64,000 nucleotides of DNA from Cristatella mucedo (GCA_009760855.2 WPIO01000060.1:137501-201500), one strand, 5' to 3'. Counted from the first letter of the stretch, positions 1 to 10,525 are shown. Numbers and translations: made by a program. Notes: generated by a model from the letters alone, not told the origin.

Positions 1-303
1 ACACCCAACGATAGGTATCAACGATAGCGCTACAAACGCCCCCCCCCCCGCGGCGGCTTCTGCACTAATGTCCTTTGGCCACAAACATTGAGCTCGTGGC
101 GGTTACGTTACGTTCCTTACCGACGCGCAACATATACCAGCGGAACCCCGTCCCAGGCTCGAAAAATGGCTGACGGCGTTTAAGTGCAGCACCAATACGC
201 GCAGTAGGCCGAAGATGACGGAATGTGGCAGCAATCAAGGGCACTCGCATCTTTATACATTAAGTCCATATCCTATCAGATCTACCCCCCCCCCTCCGCC
301 AGG
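1..303. other. no recognised gene (left edge)
   Basis: I see no coding pattern or known repeat here. Two short C-runs (about 41-50 and 285-294) stand out. Confidence 0.5.
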
Positions 304-1680
304 CTAAGCATTGTACACCCACTTTTCGGAATCTAATCGTTTACCTACACCTCGCATGAGCCTCAATCCTTTGGAGACCGTGCATTTACTTCGTGTGCTC
401 CCAAAGCCCGGAACTCACTTCCGACTGGCGTCACGACATTCACTGACTTGGCATTAAAAATAAGCTAAAACGCATCAATTTACCACAGCATTTAGTGTGT
501 CCATGTGATTCGTCATTTATGCGCTTATACGTGCTGTTGCATGCTGCCAAACTAAATGACGATACAACCAAACTGCTGCTCATAGGACACCATAAGCGTG
601 TGGCCGGATTAAAAGGCTTTGCTCTTGTAATAGATGATGCTGTTGTGCGACCATCACCACGTGCTCGAAATTTAGGTGTCGTTTTTAACAGCTATCTTAA
701 TTTTAAAAGCTTCATTCTAACGACTGCTTCTACAGCTAGCCATCACGTCTGATCCATATCCAAGATTAGGAACTGTCTTCCACAGTGGCTTGCAAACAAT
801 TTGCTCCTTAATTCTGTCTCGGTTTGATAATTGTAATTCCATTTTTACTGGGCTTCCAAAGAAAGCAACCAGGCCACTGCAGCTGGCTATGAATATGGCT
901 GCAAGGTTAGTCTTCAAGTCCAAGAGATATGAGCACGTGTCTCCGTTGCTAAAAGAGCTATGAGGGATGCCGGTTGAGCAACAGATACAGAGCAAAGTTC
1001 TTACGCTGACCCACAAGGTCCACCACGGCGTGGCAACTTCGTACCTAGCTGAACTGCTGCACCAGTTTCAGCCTCTTCGCACCCTCAGGTCCTGTATGGA
1101 CAATAAATTAGCTGTTCCATTCTTCCATTTAAAGACCGTTGGTGACTGAAGCTTTAGCTCTGCAGGTCCTAGACTGTGGAACTCGCTCCCACAATTCTTA
1201 CGCAGCGACAACTACTCTCCTGCTGCCGACTATGGCTCTTCTCCTTCAGTGGTCCTGAGCTGCTACTTCCATGCTACTCACTACCCCAACTGCTCTCCTA
1301 ACTCTTCTATGCTTCCCACTTTCTCTTTGTTGCGTGATGCGTGAGACGAAGTCTGTTGGCTACCGAATGCGTACCGAAAGCCGCTTAGGCTGTAAGTGCG
1401 CTATTCAAAACTCTCCTGGGTAGCACCCACGTGGTCTTTGTGGCTTTTTGGAGTTACAGACGGATATACATTATTACATTACAGTCACCACACTAGCGTG
1501 CTGACCCTGTGCATGTCACCTCTAACCACATTATGCAGGTTGCTCATTGAGCTACCTGCTACCGCTAACCATTCGATCTAACCTTTCTTCGCTGCAAATA
1601 CAAAGTGCCTAGAAAGAAATCTAATTATCCGAGGGCACTATGAAAAATGTATTATCATTTTATTATTATACCTAGCATTA
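304..1680 (+). mobile_element. L2-A LINE 3' part, split by an L2-B insertion
   Basis: Positions 304-551 encode the degraded C-terminus of the L2-A reverse transcriptase ORF (SFGDRAF.., NSLP motifs) and the start of its 3' UTR. Positions 1486-1680 resume the same 3' UTR (gctgaccctgtgcatgtcac, then the tail hairpin and ATT-rich end). The gap is filled by an L2-B copy in the same orientation. Coding potential is lost. Confidence 0.8.
552..1485 (+). mobile_element. L2-B LINE, 5'-truncated, nested in L2-A
   Basis: The piece starts in the RT thumb region (residues like KLNDD, LLLIGHHKR, NLGVVF) and runs through the C-terminal block (VEQQIQSKVLTLTHK, LAELLHQFQP, CMDNKLAVPF). It ends with the diagnostic 3' UTR (gcttaggctgtaagtgcgct) and a (TACAT)n-like tail. 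It carries several frameshifts and stops. Confidence 0.8.
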
Positions 1681-1684
1681 GTGC

Positions 1685-2300
1685 CGTGCTGGTTTGGTCT
1701 AGCGATTAAGGTGCTCGCCCCGACCGAGGTCTGCCTGAAGTCGTGAGCTCGAGCCCCGAGGCATATGTGAAGCGCCTGAATAGAGATGATAATAACAATA
1801 CACTTGATAACACGCCCTCAGAGAGCCCACTAAATGATGTATCAAATAGGCGTGTTTTTAAGTTCTTTTTAAATGTGGTCAAGTCAGGGGATGTTCTGAT
1901 GCAAGTCGGGAGGGAGTTTCAGGCTTTGGGAGCGTACGAACTAATTGCACGGTCTCCGAAGGATTTGAGGTGTGTACGAGATATTGGTAAACTGTTGGAT
2001 TCCGAAAAGCGGGTGGTACTCTGCTTGGCCTGGTGGGGGAGTAGATCAGAGAGATAGGCAGGAGCCAAAGAATGAAGGGACCTAAAAGTGAGCGACAAAA
2101 CCTTGAAGTCGATCCGTTGCTTGACTGGTAGCCAATGTAGGTCGGCGAGAAGTGGTGGGATGTGGCAACTGCGACGCTCACGACAGACAAGCCTAGCTGC
2201 AGAGTTTTGCACCATCTATAAGCGCCTGATTGCACATACCGGTTGGCCAGCAAGCAGAGATTACGTTCTTTTCGGGCGCTATACAAATGAATTCTACATG
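1685..2300 (+). mobile_element. SINE1 (tRNA head, L2-like tail), split by an L2-A insertion
   Basis: The tRNA-like head is at about 1690-1765 (A-box-like tggtctagcgattaag, B-box-like gagctcgagcccc). It joins a tail beginning gaagcgcctgaatagagat. The tail resumes at 2256 (gagattacgttcttttcggg, then gcgctatacaaatgaatt). The insert 1788-2255 is flanked by AGAGAT at 1782-1787 and 2256-2261. Confidence 0.75.
1788..2255 (-). mobile_element. L2-A LINE, 5'-truncated, inserted in SINE1
   Basis: Read on the minus strand it encodes the L2-A C-terminal block ([36 protein letters not shown]) and ends in the AAT-rich tail. Most of the 3' UTR is deleted, so the tail joins the ORF end directly. It is flanked by the 6-bp duplication AGAGAT. 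Confidence 0.85.
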
Positions 2301-2739
2301 GCTATTCGACAGCTGTGGAGGGCTACATGTGTAGCACAGCACCGGCCTGACTCCATTTTAGGGCGCACAAGAACTTCTCAGCAGGAAACGCCTCTGTCCT
2401 ACAGCGTCGAGCAAGAGGTCGTAGTAGGATCATGAGGTGACTGATATCGGCTGGCCTGTCGACCCTGTGGTCCCGGCTACCAATTTAAGAATACGGCAAC
2501 GCTCGCCCAAGGTAGCTGTCGTCGCCAGCCGTCCTAGAGTTGCTGGACGGGTTTCCGTGAGAAAGAGAAAGGTGGCTGAAGAGCACGCTGCGTTCTCGAG
2601 CTGCGATGAAGAGGACGCAGCGGTCGCAGTAGGGTTCATGAGGTGATTGATATCGGCTGACTTGTCAACCACATCGTCCCGGCTAGTTATACAATGGTAG
2701 GGCGACATTCACTCGGGGTTACTTCTTCGTCTTTGGCTC
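2301..2739. repeat. tandem duplication beside the LTR-like unit
   Basis: A ~50-bp segment starting catgaggtgactgatatcgg (2430) recurs at 2637 with ~80% identity. A related sequence (gctgattgatgttggctggc) occurs about 250-300 bp upstream of the second LTR-like unit near 40408, so the duplication may belong to that element. No gene is recognised. Confidence 0.45.
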
Positions 2740-3560
2740 CATTTCGACGCTGTCGCCAGTGGTTGCCGAACTTGTTTCTCTGAAAGCAAGGTATGAGGGC
2801 GGGCCATTCACCGGAGATTGACGGGACAGGACGAGACAGCGTCTAGAGGACTCGGTGGACGCCACCGAATACGGTAGTATCGTGCCCAAGCTCTCATTTT
2901 GTGTTTCTTTTGTGTTGTGCGTGTGTGTGCGCGCGCGCGCTCGTACGCGGTCTCGGCATAAGGATTTGCCGATGCGAACTCGAAGTAGATGGTTTGGTGT
3001 GTGAGGTACGTCGATGGTTCCGGCTCCTCCGTCTTATTTGGGTCGTTCCCTACTATAGACGTAGGTTGCCTATGTGCGGAGACGTGTTTCCCCGCAAGAG
3101 TGCTTGAGGTAGTGTGTGAGGTATTCCTGCTTTCCCGATGAAAGCGGAGCTCTAGTTCTCCAATCAGGGTCTAGGCTCCGGTTCGGGCTCCTTCGTCTTA
3201 TTTGGGTCGTTCCGCACAATAGGCGTAGGTAGCCTAATTGCGGGGGACGTATTTCCTCCGCAAGAGTGCTTGTGCTGTTGAGAGCGTGTGAGGAGTGTGG
3301 AGATAAAGCTGAGCTAGGCGCGCAGCGACTTTTTGCACTTGCGAATAAAGCTCAGTAAAATTCCCTATTTGTGCGTCTCTTTCTAACTCACGCCGCGGAC
3401 TCACGACCCGCTTTAAGGTAAGTAGGTCAGCGAATAAAGCACTCATTCCGTCGCGGTCTGCTTATTGCGCGTGGGCGCGCACCGAACCGCATTCGGCAGT
3501 AGGCTACGCCGCTCGGTAAGCGGCTGGCTACGCCTACTCCGCCGAGTCTTCGGCGTTGCA
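2740..3560 (+). mobile_element. LTR-like unit, copy 1 (fossil)
   Basis: This unit is shared with 40650-41482 in the same orientation. Common landmarks are tttctctgaaagcaagg, gacgggacaggacgagaca, two imperfect ~170-bp internal repeats (cttatttgggtcgttcc), an AATAAA at 3344-3349 and an end at tcttcggcgttgca. A late poly(A) signal and a ..CA end fit a retrotransposon LTR. No matching internal region lies next to it, so it is probably solo. It looks old. Confidence 0.5.
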
Positions 3561-3883
3561 CATGTGTCCAGAACCAGCCATAGCTTACAGAAACTCTCGT
3601 TCAACGCCCAGGGCACAACTCATTTGCGTTTCTCAAAGCCAAAGGTGCAACGCAACTACCTAATGCCTAGCTTCGGCTGTTATGCAGCCAAACCGTATCT
3701 TTATGATACAACCGCTTCTGAGCCATTATGATTGAGGAACCACGAAGAGTTCCTCGGCAGTCGCTTTCTGGCTGATGTAGCACGACAACTAGGTAATACG
3801 CAGGTCATTGTAAATGGTAAGTATAGCAGTTTTCCTGTAAAGTTTAGCATCACTCCCTATTGGAACTTGCTAGCGAGATCGGA

Positions 3884-3884
<1 letters not shown>

Positions 3885-3915
<31 letters not shown>
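3885..3915. repeat. (TA)n microsatellite
   Basis: About 15 uninterrupted TA units directly upstream of the R235 repeat copy 1. Confidence 0.9.
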
Positions 3916-3917
<2 letters not shown>

Positions 3918-3945
3918 CAATTAGTTGCTGGTCCATTATTCGTTC

Positions 3946-4192
3946 AAGTTGTAGTTTGGCTCGCGCACAGCACAAACGCCAGTCGACGACTCACGCCCCC
4001 AGTTTATTTCACTACGCACACAGAAGGAGGAAGCACGACTCTTTCCGCCCCTCTCGCCCACCACGGGTCCCCACGACGGCCCCTGCCAGAACAATTACTA
4101 ACAGCACATCACGACCGCTTACCACATCGAGTGTCACATCCCACTCGTACAATGCTCAGTGGCAGTAACATTAATTGAAGCGTAGCCACACG
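3946..4192 (+). repeat. R235 dispersed repeat, copy 1
   Basis: Starts tgtagtttggctcgcgc and ends near acattaattgaagcg. It is shared with 8370-8600 (+) and 7700-7946 (-). All copies contain a block near ttttatttcact and gaagcacgact. It may be an LTR or terminal piece of the neighbouring gypsy-like fossil. Confidence 0.55.
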
Positions 4193-6030
4193 CCCCTCTG
4201 ATCCATAGATCAGTCCGTGACGTAGTCGGAGAACCGACTATGGCGCTGCAGTTCCGACCGTACGCAAAGCTGGTGGCTGCCCATTTCCTCTGCCCCGTCG
4301 TACTGATCGTCGTCGCCCCGTATCGGGGGGGGGGGGAGGGTATTGGCGGCTGAGCAGGTGTTACTGGCTCACCGTCTGGTGCTGGCCTGACCTCCACTGC
4401 ACGTCTTCGGATTCCGTTGAATCTCGTGAATCCTCGAGGTTACAGTCCCTTTCGGCCACTCTGTCGAGCACAGTGCACCGGGCGGTTTCGCAAAAAACCT
4501 TGGGCCCTCTATGTAGTTGATGGCAGATCGAGCGCTGCAGTGCTGGCCTTTCTTAGGCTGGAGCGGGCACCGCCATTCATACGTGAATAACTGCCTGCGA
4601 GGCACTGTTTCGCTCTTTATTCCCGCTGTCGTTGTCGAATTGTAACCGCCATGCCCTTGATTGTTCGATGCAGGCGTTTGACTATGCCGTTGCCTTCCGG
4701 TCGGTAAGCACGCCGATAGACGATCTCGACGCCCCAGCGTTCGCAGAGACGCCGAACTGCCTCCGACCGGAACGAGGCGCTGTTATCCATCAGGAGATGT
4801 GCAGACGAGCTTCTCTCTCTCGGAAAATTTGCTCCAACACTCTCGTGAGAAGATCAGCCTCTTTGCTAGGAATTTGCCTTCATATCGTAAATCTGCTGGG
4901 CTCGTAGTCTAACAGCGTCAGATATTTCTCGTCGCGGTAGTGTGTGACATCGATTGCAAGACGAGACCAGTATTCAGCGACTTCAAGACTGCATTGATGC
5001 TACGAAATTGGAGACGGATCCACTGATCTGCAACGCGGACAAGAAAGGACAATCCGTTCTATGTCGGTTCTGTGAATGTCTGCATTAGGGTGGCACAGCT
5101 TCGCCAAGTATAGCATCCTGTCGACGCCCAGGTGGTGCAGATTGTGGAATTGCTTGAGGTCGATCTCGGAAGCCGAGCCACTGACCTCAGGAGTGAAGGT
5201 ACCAGCATAGCAAGTCTTAAACTCCAACCACTTTGCGGTAGTCGCGTCAGCTGGTCTGCTGTGTTCTCCGCCGGCCATACTAAGCTTACAGTCATCTCCA
5301 GACTGCACTCCGTTACAACATCGTGGAGTAGGCCCAGTCGTCGTCGAATCATCGCCTCTCGGATACCGCTTGTTTGTACGGGTTTATTCCCGTCGATCAA
5401 TGACTTCAGCCAATCAAAAACCATAGTTGAATCAGTAACAATTTGAACTTTCTGAAGACCCTACGCTATGGCAACATTAAGGCCTTTGATGACAGCTTCT
5501 AGCTCGACGGTGTTGATATGCGAGGTATCATCTGGATTTGGGAGCCACGAGGCATTCTCAAATACTTTACCGTCGATCTCAAGACACGTTCCAATAGCAA
5601 CGCTGCTCGCATCGTACTACAGTTTTCCACTGGCGATACCGGGTACCTGCCACGAGCCGGTGACCGGATCAGAAGCTAGCTCCCGGCTATGGATGTCAAA
5701 AGCAATTTCCAGAACCTCGCTCGGCACCTTGGTTTCCCACTCCCGATCGCTGGTTATATGTTTGAGGTAGCTGCACGCGGGTCGCAGCCAGCCGGCTACC
5801 GGGAAATGCCCGATTTGCACACACCAAGAAAATAACTCTCGCCGCGTCATCACTGACTGTACGGAGCCTATGACATTACATCGGTGCCATACGGGCTCGC
5901 TAAGCTTACTGTCGACACGAAGGCCTAGTACTCGACCGCCCTCTAACTTCTCGGGTGGTTTTTCTTCAAGTCCGTATTTGCGAAGCGGTTCGATCTCACG
6001 GTCGTTGGAGACGATATCGTTGTTCGCCAA

Positions 6031-6190
6031 AATGTAATGTAATGTAATGTATCTCCGTCAGTAACTCCACAAAGTCATAAAGACCATGTGGGTGTTACGC
6101 AGGAGAGTTTTGTATAGCGCACTCACAGCCTAAGCGGCTTTCGGTACGCATTCGGTACCCCACAGACTTCGTCTCACGCAACAAAGAGAA
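6031..6190 (-). mobile_element. L2-B LINE 3' end inserted in the pol fossil
   Basis: The (ATGTA)n tail at 6031-6050 is followed by the reverse complement of the L2-B 3' UTR (cctaagcggctttcggtacg). It lies within the RT region, just after the YVDD-encoding stretch. It is severely 5'-truncated (~160 bp). Confidence 0.8.
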
Positions 6191-6449
6191 AGATATCGTC
6201 CACATACGAATCAGTGCCTCGTCTGACTCGCTCATCCATGGACAACACTTCATTTAGCACAGCAGTCATTACCTTCGGTGCAACGTTAATGCCAAAACCC
6301 AGGCGAGTCAGGCAAAATCGACGACCGTGAAGTTGAATCAGTACTTTGAATTTTCACAATGACGAGTCTACGCCAATCCGAAAATAGGCCTTACGAAGTT
6401 TTCCGACGCTTATGTTGAGTTCCATTCGTCGCCACGCGAAGAGTTTATC

Positions 6450-6778
6450 AGCTTTAGAAGCTTTAGCTCTGCAGGTCCTAGACTGTGGAACTCGCTTCCA
6501 CAATTCTTACGCAACAACATCTACTCTCCAACTGCCGACTATGGCACATCTTTCTCAGCGGTCCTGAACTGCTACTTCTATGCTACTCACTACCTCAACT
6601 GCTCTCCTGACTCTGCTATGTTTCCCACTTTCTCTTTGTTGCGTGAGACGAAGTCTGTTGGCTACCGAATGCGTACCGAAAGCCGCTTAGGCTGTGAGTG
6701 CACTATACAAAACTCTCCTGCGTAACATCCACATGGTCTTTTTGACTTTGTGGAGTTACTGATGGAGATACATTACAT
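6450..6778 (+). mobile_element. L2-B LINE 3' end inserted in the pol fossil
   Basis: Contains the L2-B C-terminal codons (LCRS.. and WNSLPQFLRNN-like) and the complete 3' UTR, ending ttactgatggagatacattac. It sits within the reverse transcriptase part of the gypsy-like remnant, in opposite orientation to it. Confidence 0.8.
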
Positions 6779-7699
6779 CAGTGCACACGTCCCCTTCAAA
6801 ATGAACTGGTCGAGCTCACGATATTCGAGAACGGACCTCCCTTACCCTTAGCTGCTTTGGACCGCCGCCATCAAGGGAATAGCCCGCTGCACTCCCCGTG
6901 AAATGGTTGAAGCCAACAACACCTTATCCAGTCCTACACTTCCCGAAATATTCTGCTTCTACTTCAGCTTGAATGCGATAGGTGGACATGCAGTTTTGCA
7001 GCAAGGGTGCCTGTACATCATCTTTCCCATTCCATCGAACGTGCAACGCTCCATTGCGAAATGCGGCAGTGAAGTCTTTGTTTAGGGCTGTAAGCTCACT
7101 CGAGTCTCTGACCTTAGCGACGAGCGAGACATCTGTGGCCAGGAGAGCTCGAAGGCAAATTACACCGGTTCTTTCACCACGGTTGCCTCGGGCCGCTCGC
7201 GCCTCATTACCGAAGTCAACTTGGCCATTTACTGTTTCCGTTATGGACGCCGCCTAGTGCACTTATCACATCCATCCCATGGACGATGTTCCAGACAGCA
7301 AGTATATCGGTCACCAGACAGTCAATCTCCAGTGGTACTCCTTTAATTAACAAACTGGCCTCACATGTAGACCTATACACAGAGCTCGGTCTTCGCTCAT
7401 CATCAAGACACCCTCCCTCACCTGATGCAATGCACGCGAGGAGGCCAGCACTGCTGCAAGCACCGTTCGGGAACAGTGAGTGTCAAAAAGTGTGGTGGCG
7501 AGGTTGCCATTAAACATCACGCCAATTGATGGTAGCCGTGCCGAAGTCAAGGGGAATGCGCTGGCGAAGGTGTTGACGGTTCTCCTTCGTCATTTTTTGA
7601 TCGCCCCGATCGCCGAACTTGTTCACACACGCCGAAGCTAGAGGATTGAAGATCCGGCAATTACAGGTCACTTTCGTGGCCTGTTTGGAAAAGTTGTGG

Positions 7700-7946
7700 T
7701 TTGGTTTAACAAATGGCACTGCCCCCGATCGTTGCACGAGTGAAATTTGACACTCGATATGGTATGCGTTCGGAATGTGCCGTTAGTAATTGCTGCGACA
7801 TGAGCAGTCGAGGGGACTCCAATGGGCGAGAGGGGCGAAGAGAGTCGTGCTTCCCCGGCACCGTATATAGCGAAATAAAACTGGTGGCGTAAGTTGTCGG
7901 CTGGCGTTCTGTGCTGTTCGCGAACCAAACTGCAAGCTTTTTTCTT
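7700..7946 (-). repeat. R235 dispersed repeat, copy 2 (inverted)
   Basis: Reverse complement of the R235 unit. It lies between the minus-strand pol remnant and the plus-strand gag remnant, so copies 2 and 3 form an inverted pair around the gag piece. Confidence 0.6.
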
Positions 7947-8290
7947 GGGATGGAGTCGACGGCAGTGCTAGCCAAAGTCGCACCATATGACGGCAATACA
8001 GACTTCGACGAGCGGGTACGTCAACGATGTTGTGGCCAAGCTGCACACAGTTAAAGAGGACGACCTCACCGGAGTAATGCACTTGTACTTGACTGGCGGA
8101 GATTTTGCAGTCTCCGAAGGACTGATAGACGGAGACAATAGTGATTACATGAAGGTGAAACACGCACTCTGCCCCGCGTTTTGCCCTGTTGCTTCAGCGA
8201 GTAAGATGCGTTTTCGAGCAGACTACTTAGCAAGGGTGAGACGTCGAGCGTCTACTAGGCCAACCTTGTTTGCTTGGCGTCCTTTGTCTT
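7947..8290 (+). mobile_element. gag remnant of an LTR retrotransposon (fossil)
   Basis: The plus strand resembles the N-terminal part of a gypsy-type Gag (segments such as VAPYDGNTDFDE and LTGVMHLYLTGGDF). Its orientation is opposite to the pol remnant, so this is a rearranged or separate fragment. It is broken and short. Confidence 0.5.
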
Positions 8291-8301
8291 CGCTGGTTCG
8301 C

Positions 8302-8330
8302 CACAAGCGGGGGGGGGGTGGGGGGAGGGG
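8302..8330. repeat. G-rich tract
   Basis: Mostly G from gcggggggggg onward. Low complexity. Confidence 0.8.
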
Positions 8331-8369
8331 TAACTTCGTAGTATTCCCCGGAGTCTTTGCCGAAATATA

Positions 8370-8600
8370 TTGTAGTTTGGTTCTCGAAGAGGAAAGACGG
8401 CCAGCCGACGACTTACGCCACCAGTTTTATTTCACTACGCACACAGAAGGGGAAGCACGACTGTGCCCCTCTCACCCATCAAAGTCCCCGCGACTGCCCC
8501 CCCCCCGTCATAACAATTACTAACAGCACACGAGTGTCATAGCCCACTTGTACAACGATTAGGGGCAGCGCCATTAATTAAGCGGAACCGCACAAGTGTC
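8370..8600 (+). repeat. R235 dispersed repeat, copy 3
   Basis: Starts tgtagtttggttctcgaag and ends near gccattaattaagcgg. It is most similar to copy 1 and contains a C-run near 8498-8506. Confidence 0.55.
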
Positions 8601-8909
8601 TTGGGTAAGAATTGCAAAAGAGAGACTAGCTGAAAGTTATTCAAACTCTCACCATCTAGGATAGACTTTTAAATGAGCAGTTTGACAATTACAATTTTCC
8701 GAGGGTAAGCGATTTTACCACTTTCCAGAAACGTACTTACACTATTTATTACAGTGGGCTGCAATACGTCTACGCAGCTTACAAGAAGTACTGTTGGCGC
8801 AGGGACCGGGGCAATTTTTATAGGGCATTTTTAGTCTTGGAGGCCAAATTTGAGCGACGAGTTCTACAGAGACTGGCATAGAGGTTGGCAAGAGGCACAT
8901 GTAAATGAT
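8601..8909. other. no recognised feature
   Basis: AT-rich unique-looking sequence. No coding pattern or known repeat was seen. Confidence 0.4.
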
Positions 8910-9470
8910 CTTGAGTCACTGATACGATGCCTAGCCTGGCCGCGAAGAATTTCGGGGACCAGAGCAAAAAATTAAGGGATCTAAAAGTGAGCGACATAAC
9001 CTTGAATTCGATGTGTTAATTGACGTAGAGCCAGTGCAAAGTCGGTGAGAAGTTGCTTCATGTGGCCATTGCTGCATTTACGGCAGACATGCCTAGCTGC
9101 AAAGTTTCACACCAACTCCTAAAGTTAAAGGCTAGCTGATTCAACGACCTTATTTATTTAGCGGCAGAAGAGCCTTAATGGCAATCGCCACCGCTTTCGG
9201 TGGGTGATAAAGGATCTCACAGGACTGAAGCCTAGGACTTTGGTAGTGAAGAGCAAGCACCTAACTCCTGGCCAAGACTGCAAGTGCTTTATTGCACAGG
9301 CCGGAAGACCTGCTAGCCGTCACGACTAGTGAGTCACAAAAGTTGAGATGGATGTCACGAATGCAAGCACGGACTGACTTGCATGTGGTATCCCTGTCTA
9401 ATCAGGCCCGGGATTTTTATGCAGTGGTAAGACTGGGATCCCGCATTTTCGCATAGCATCGTATTTAAGC
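8910..9470 (-). mobile_element. old L2-A LINE fragment, split by SINE2
   Basis: The reverse complement matches the L2-A C-terminal and thumb region (landmarks aaaagtgagcgacataacct, then gcacaggccggaagacctgc after the SINE). It is strongly diverged. SINE2 at about 9127-9283 interrupts it between the segments equivalent to caccagctgtaagc and cctgattgcacagg. Confidence 0.7.
9127..9283 (-). mobile_element. SINE2, nested in L2-A
   Basis: Reverse complement of SINE2: a body with a ggcagaagagcc-type block and a degenerate tRNA-like head. The flanks aaag may be a short target duplication. Confidence 0.65.
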
Positions 9471-9974
9471 TGCTGGTTGGACTACCGATGGCACTCACAA
9501 ATTGTAAACTTCTTGAAAGCATCATCGCTATGTCATGGTGGCATGATCGGGCAAAGAAAAGACGGCATAGCAGGATACAGCCAGCCCACAGCAGCTGGGA
9601 AGCCTGGGCGCACGCCGCAGTCATCCCCTAGAAAAAACTACGAAGAAAATCTTAAATACAGTGGGGTCTCTCTTTTTGTCGTGGGAAGGCACATCATCGT
9701 CATTTCTTTGTTCTCCTTGGGTTGACCAAGTGGTTGTATGGCTCTGCTAAATGGTACGAGAATGGAATAGGCTTTTTGAGAGCGGCTTTGGCTCTTGCAG
9801 GTGGCGCTATCTGTGTTCGACGCGCTTGGCTGAACAGCCAAGTCGTTCGAGTGAAGACGCTCACAGACCTGCATCTGTTTAGTGGTTGCTGCTCGAGCTG
9901 GCAACTCTGCCATCCCTGCTTTCGCAGAAAACCTGCTTTCGCAGGCTGAGCTGAGCTTCAACCGTAGATGATAC
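9471..9974. other. no recognised feature
   Basis: Small open frames exist on both strands, but none has a recognisable motif or splice context. Confidence 0.4.
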
Positions 9975-10112
9975 TGGTATAATTCGTGTTTATAGCGTCC
10001 TATGAGAACACAATCTCTATCCTGGTGCTTTATATTTGCCGCCGGGCTCGAACCCACAACCTCGGCGGTCAAAGGCGAGTACCTTACCCCTGGGCCTAAC
10101 CAGGGCGGCAAG
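9975..10112 (-). mobile_element. SINE1
   Basis: The reverse complement shows a tRNA-like head with B-box-like gggttcgagcccgg and the L2-like tail (gagattgtgttctc.. then gacgctataaacacgaatt). Confidence 0.75.
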
Positions 10113-10357
10113 ACAGGCCACAGATTGATTGGTAGCAGATGCTGATGCAGAAAATCCTGCAAGCGCTTGTCTCAATGTGAAGACGTGCAAGTCAGATGGC
10201 ACTTCGACATAGCCTCAGGCGCCACATTTGAAGTCGCATTTGGTCGAAGCAGACTCATGCTTCTTCCGGCGAAATGGTCGGTCCCAGAGATACTTGAGTC
10301 GTCAATACACTCGTTGTCTGAAGCTTTGAGGACTTAGCCTCTGAACCCGTCATTGCT

Positions 10358-10446
10358 GCGTACGTTAAAACACTTTCACGTGGTCACCACTGGACGGTGC
10401 GTACGTTAAAACACTTGCACGTGGTCACCACTGGACGGTATAAAAG
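10358..10446 (+). promoter_or_regulatory. two 41-bp E-box repeats followed by a TATA box
   Basis: Copies 10358-10398 and 10399-10439 differ at one base. Each contains the palindromic E-box CACGTG. The second runs directly into TATAAAAG (10439-10446). This looks like a compact RNA polymerase II promoter. No gene is identified downstream. Confidence 0.45.
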
Positions 10447-10479
10447 TAGTCAGGCATCTAACACTGAGAGGATGCTACT

Positions 10480-10525
10480 TCGGCGTTGCAGGCACTGACG
10501 AAAATAGCAGTGCCTGCAACGCCGA
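10480..10525 (+). repeat. perfect 18-bp inverted repeat (hairpin)
   Basis: Arms 10480-10497 and 10508-10525 are exact reverse complements around a 10-nt loop (acgaaaatag). The hairpin begins about 34 nt after the TATA box, so it would sit at the start of any transcript from it. Confidence 0.85.

Larger units (their letters stand above)
4370..7560 (-). mobile_element. Ty3/gypsy-like LTR retrotransposon pol remnant (fossil)
   Basis: Minus-strand remains in order from 7560 downward: a protease-like segment (about 7350-7560), reverse transcriptase (about 6190-7250 and 5620-6030, with a YVDD catalytic motif near 6192), RNase H (about 5200-5600), an integrase zinc-binding HHCC-type segment (about 5000-5190) and an integrase core (about 4630-4800; PEGNGIVKRLHRT-type block). 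It is broken by many changes and interrupted by two L2-B pieces. It is an old, inactive copy. Family assignment rests on domain order and motifs. Confidence 0.7.

Noticed and set aside
1690-1765. Possible tRNA gene
   Set aside because: A- and B-box-like motifs are present, but the sequence continues into a repeated tail and recurs as SINE1. It does not fold into an intact cloverleaf by eye.
9638-10162. 174-codon open frame on the minus strand
   Set aside because: It runs through a SINE1 copy in the antisense of its tRNA-like head; no conserved motif.
10480-10525. Pre-miRNA
   Set aside because: The 18-bp stem is shorter than typical animal pre-miRNA stems (about 22 bp or more plus a lower stem), so it is described as a hairpin only.
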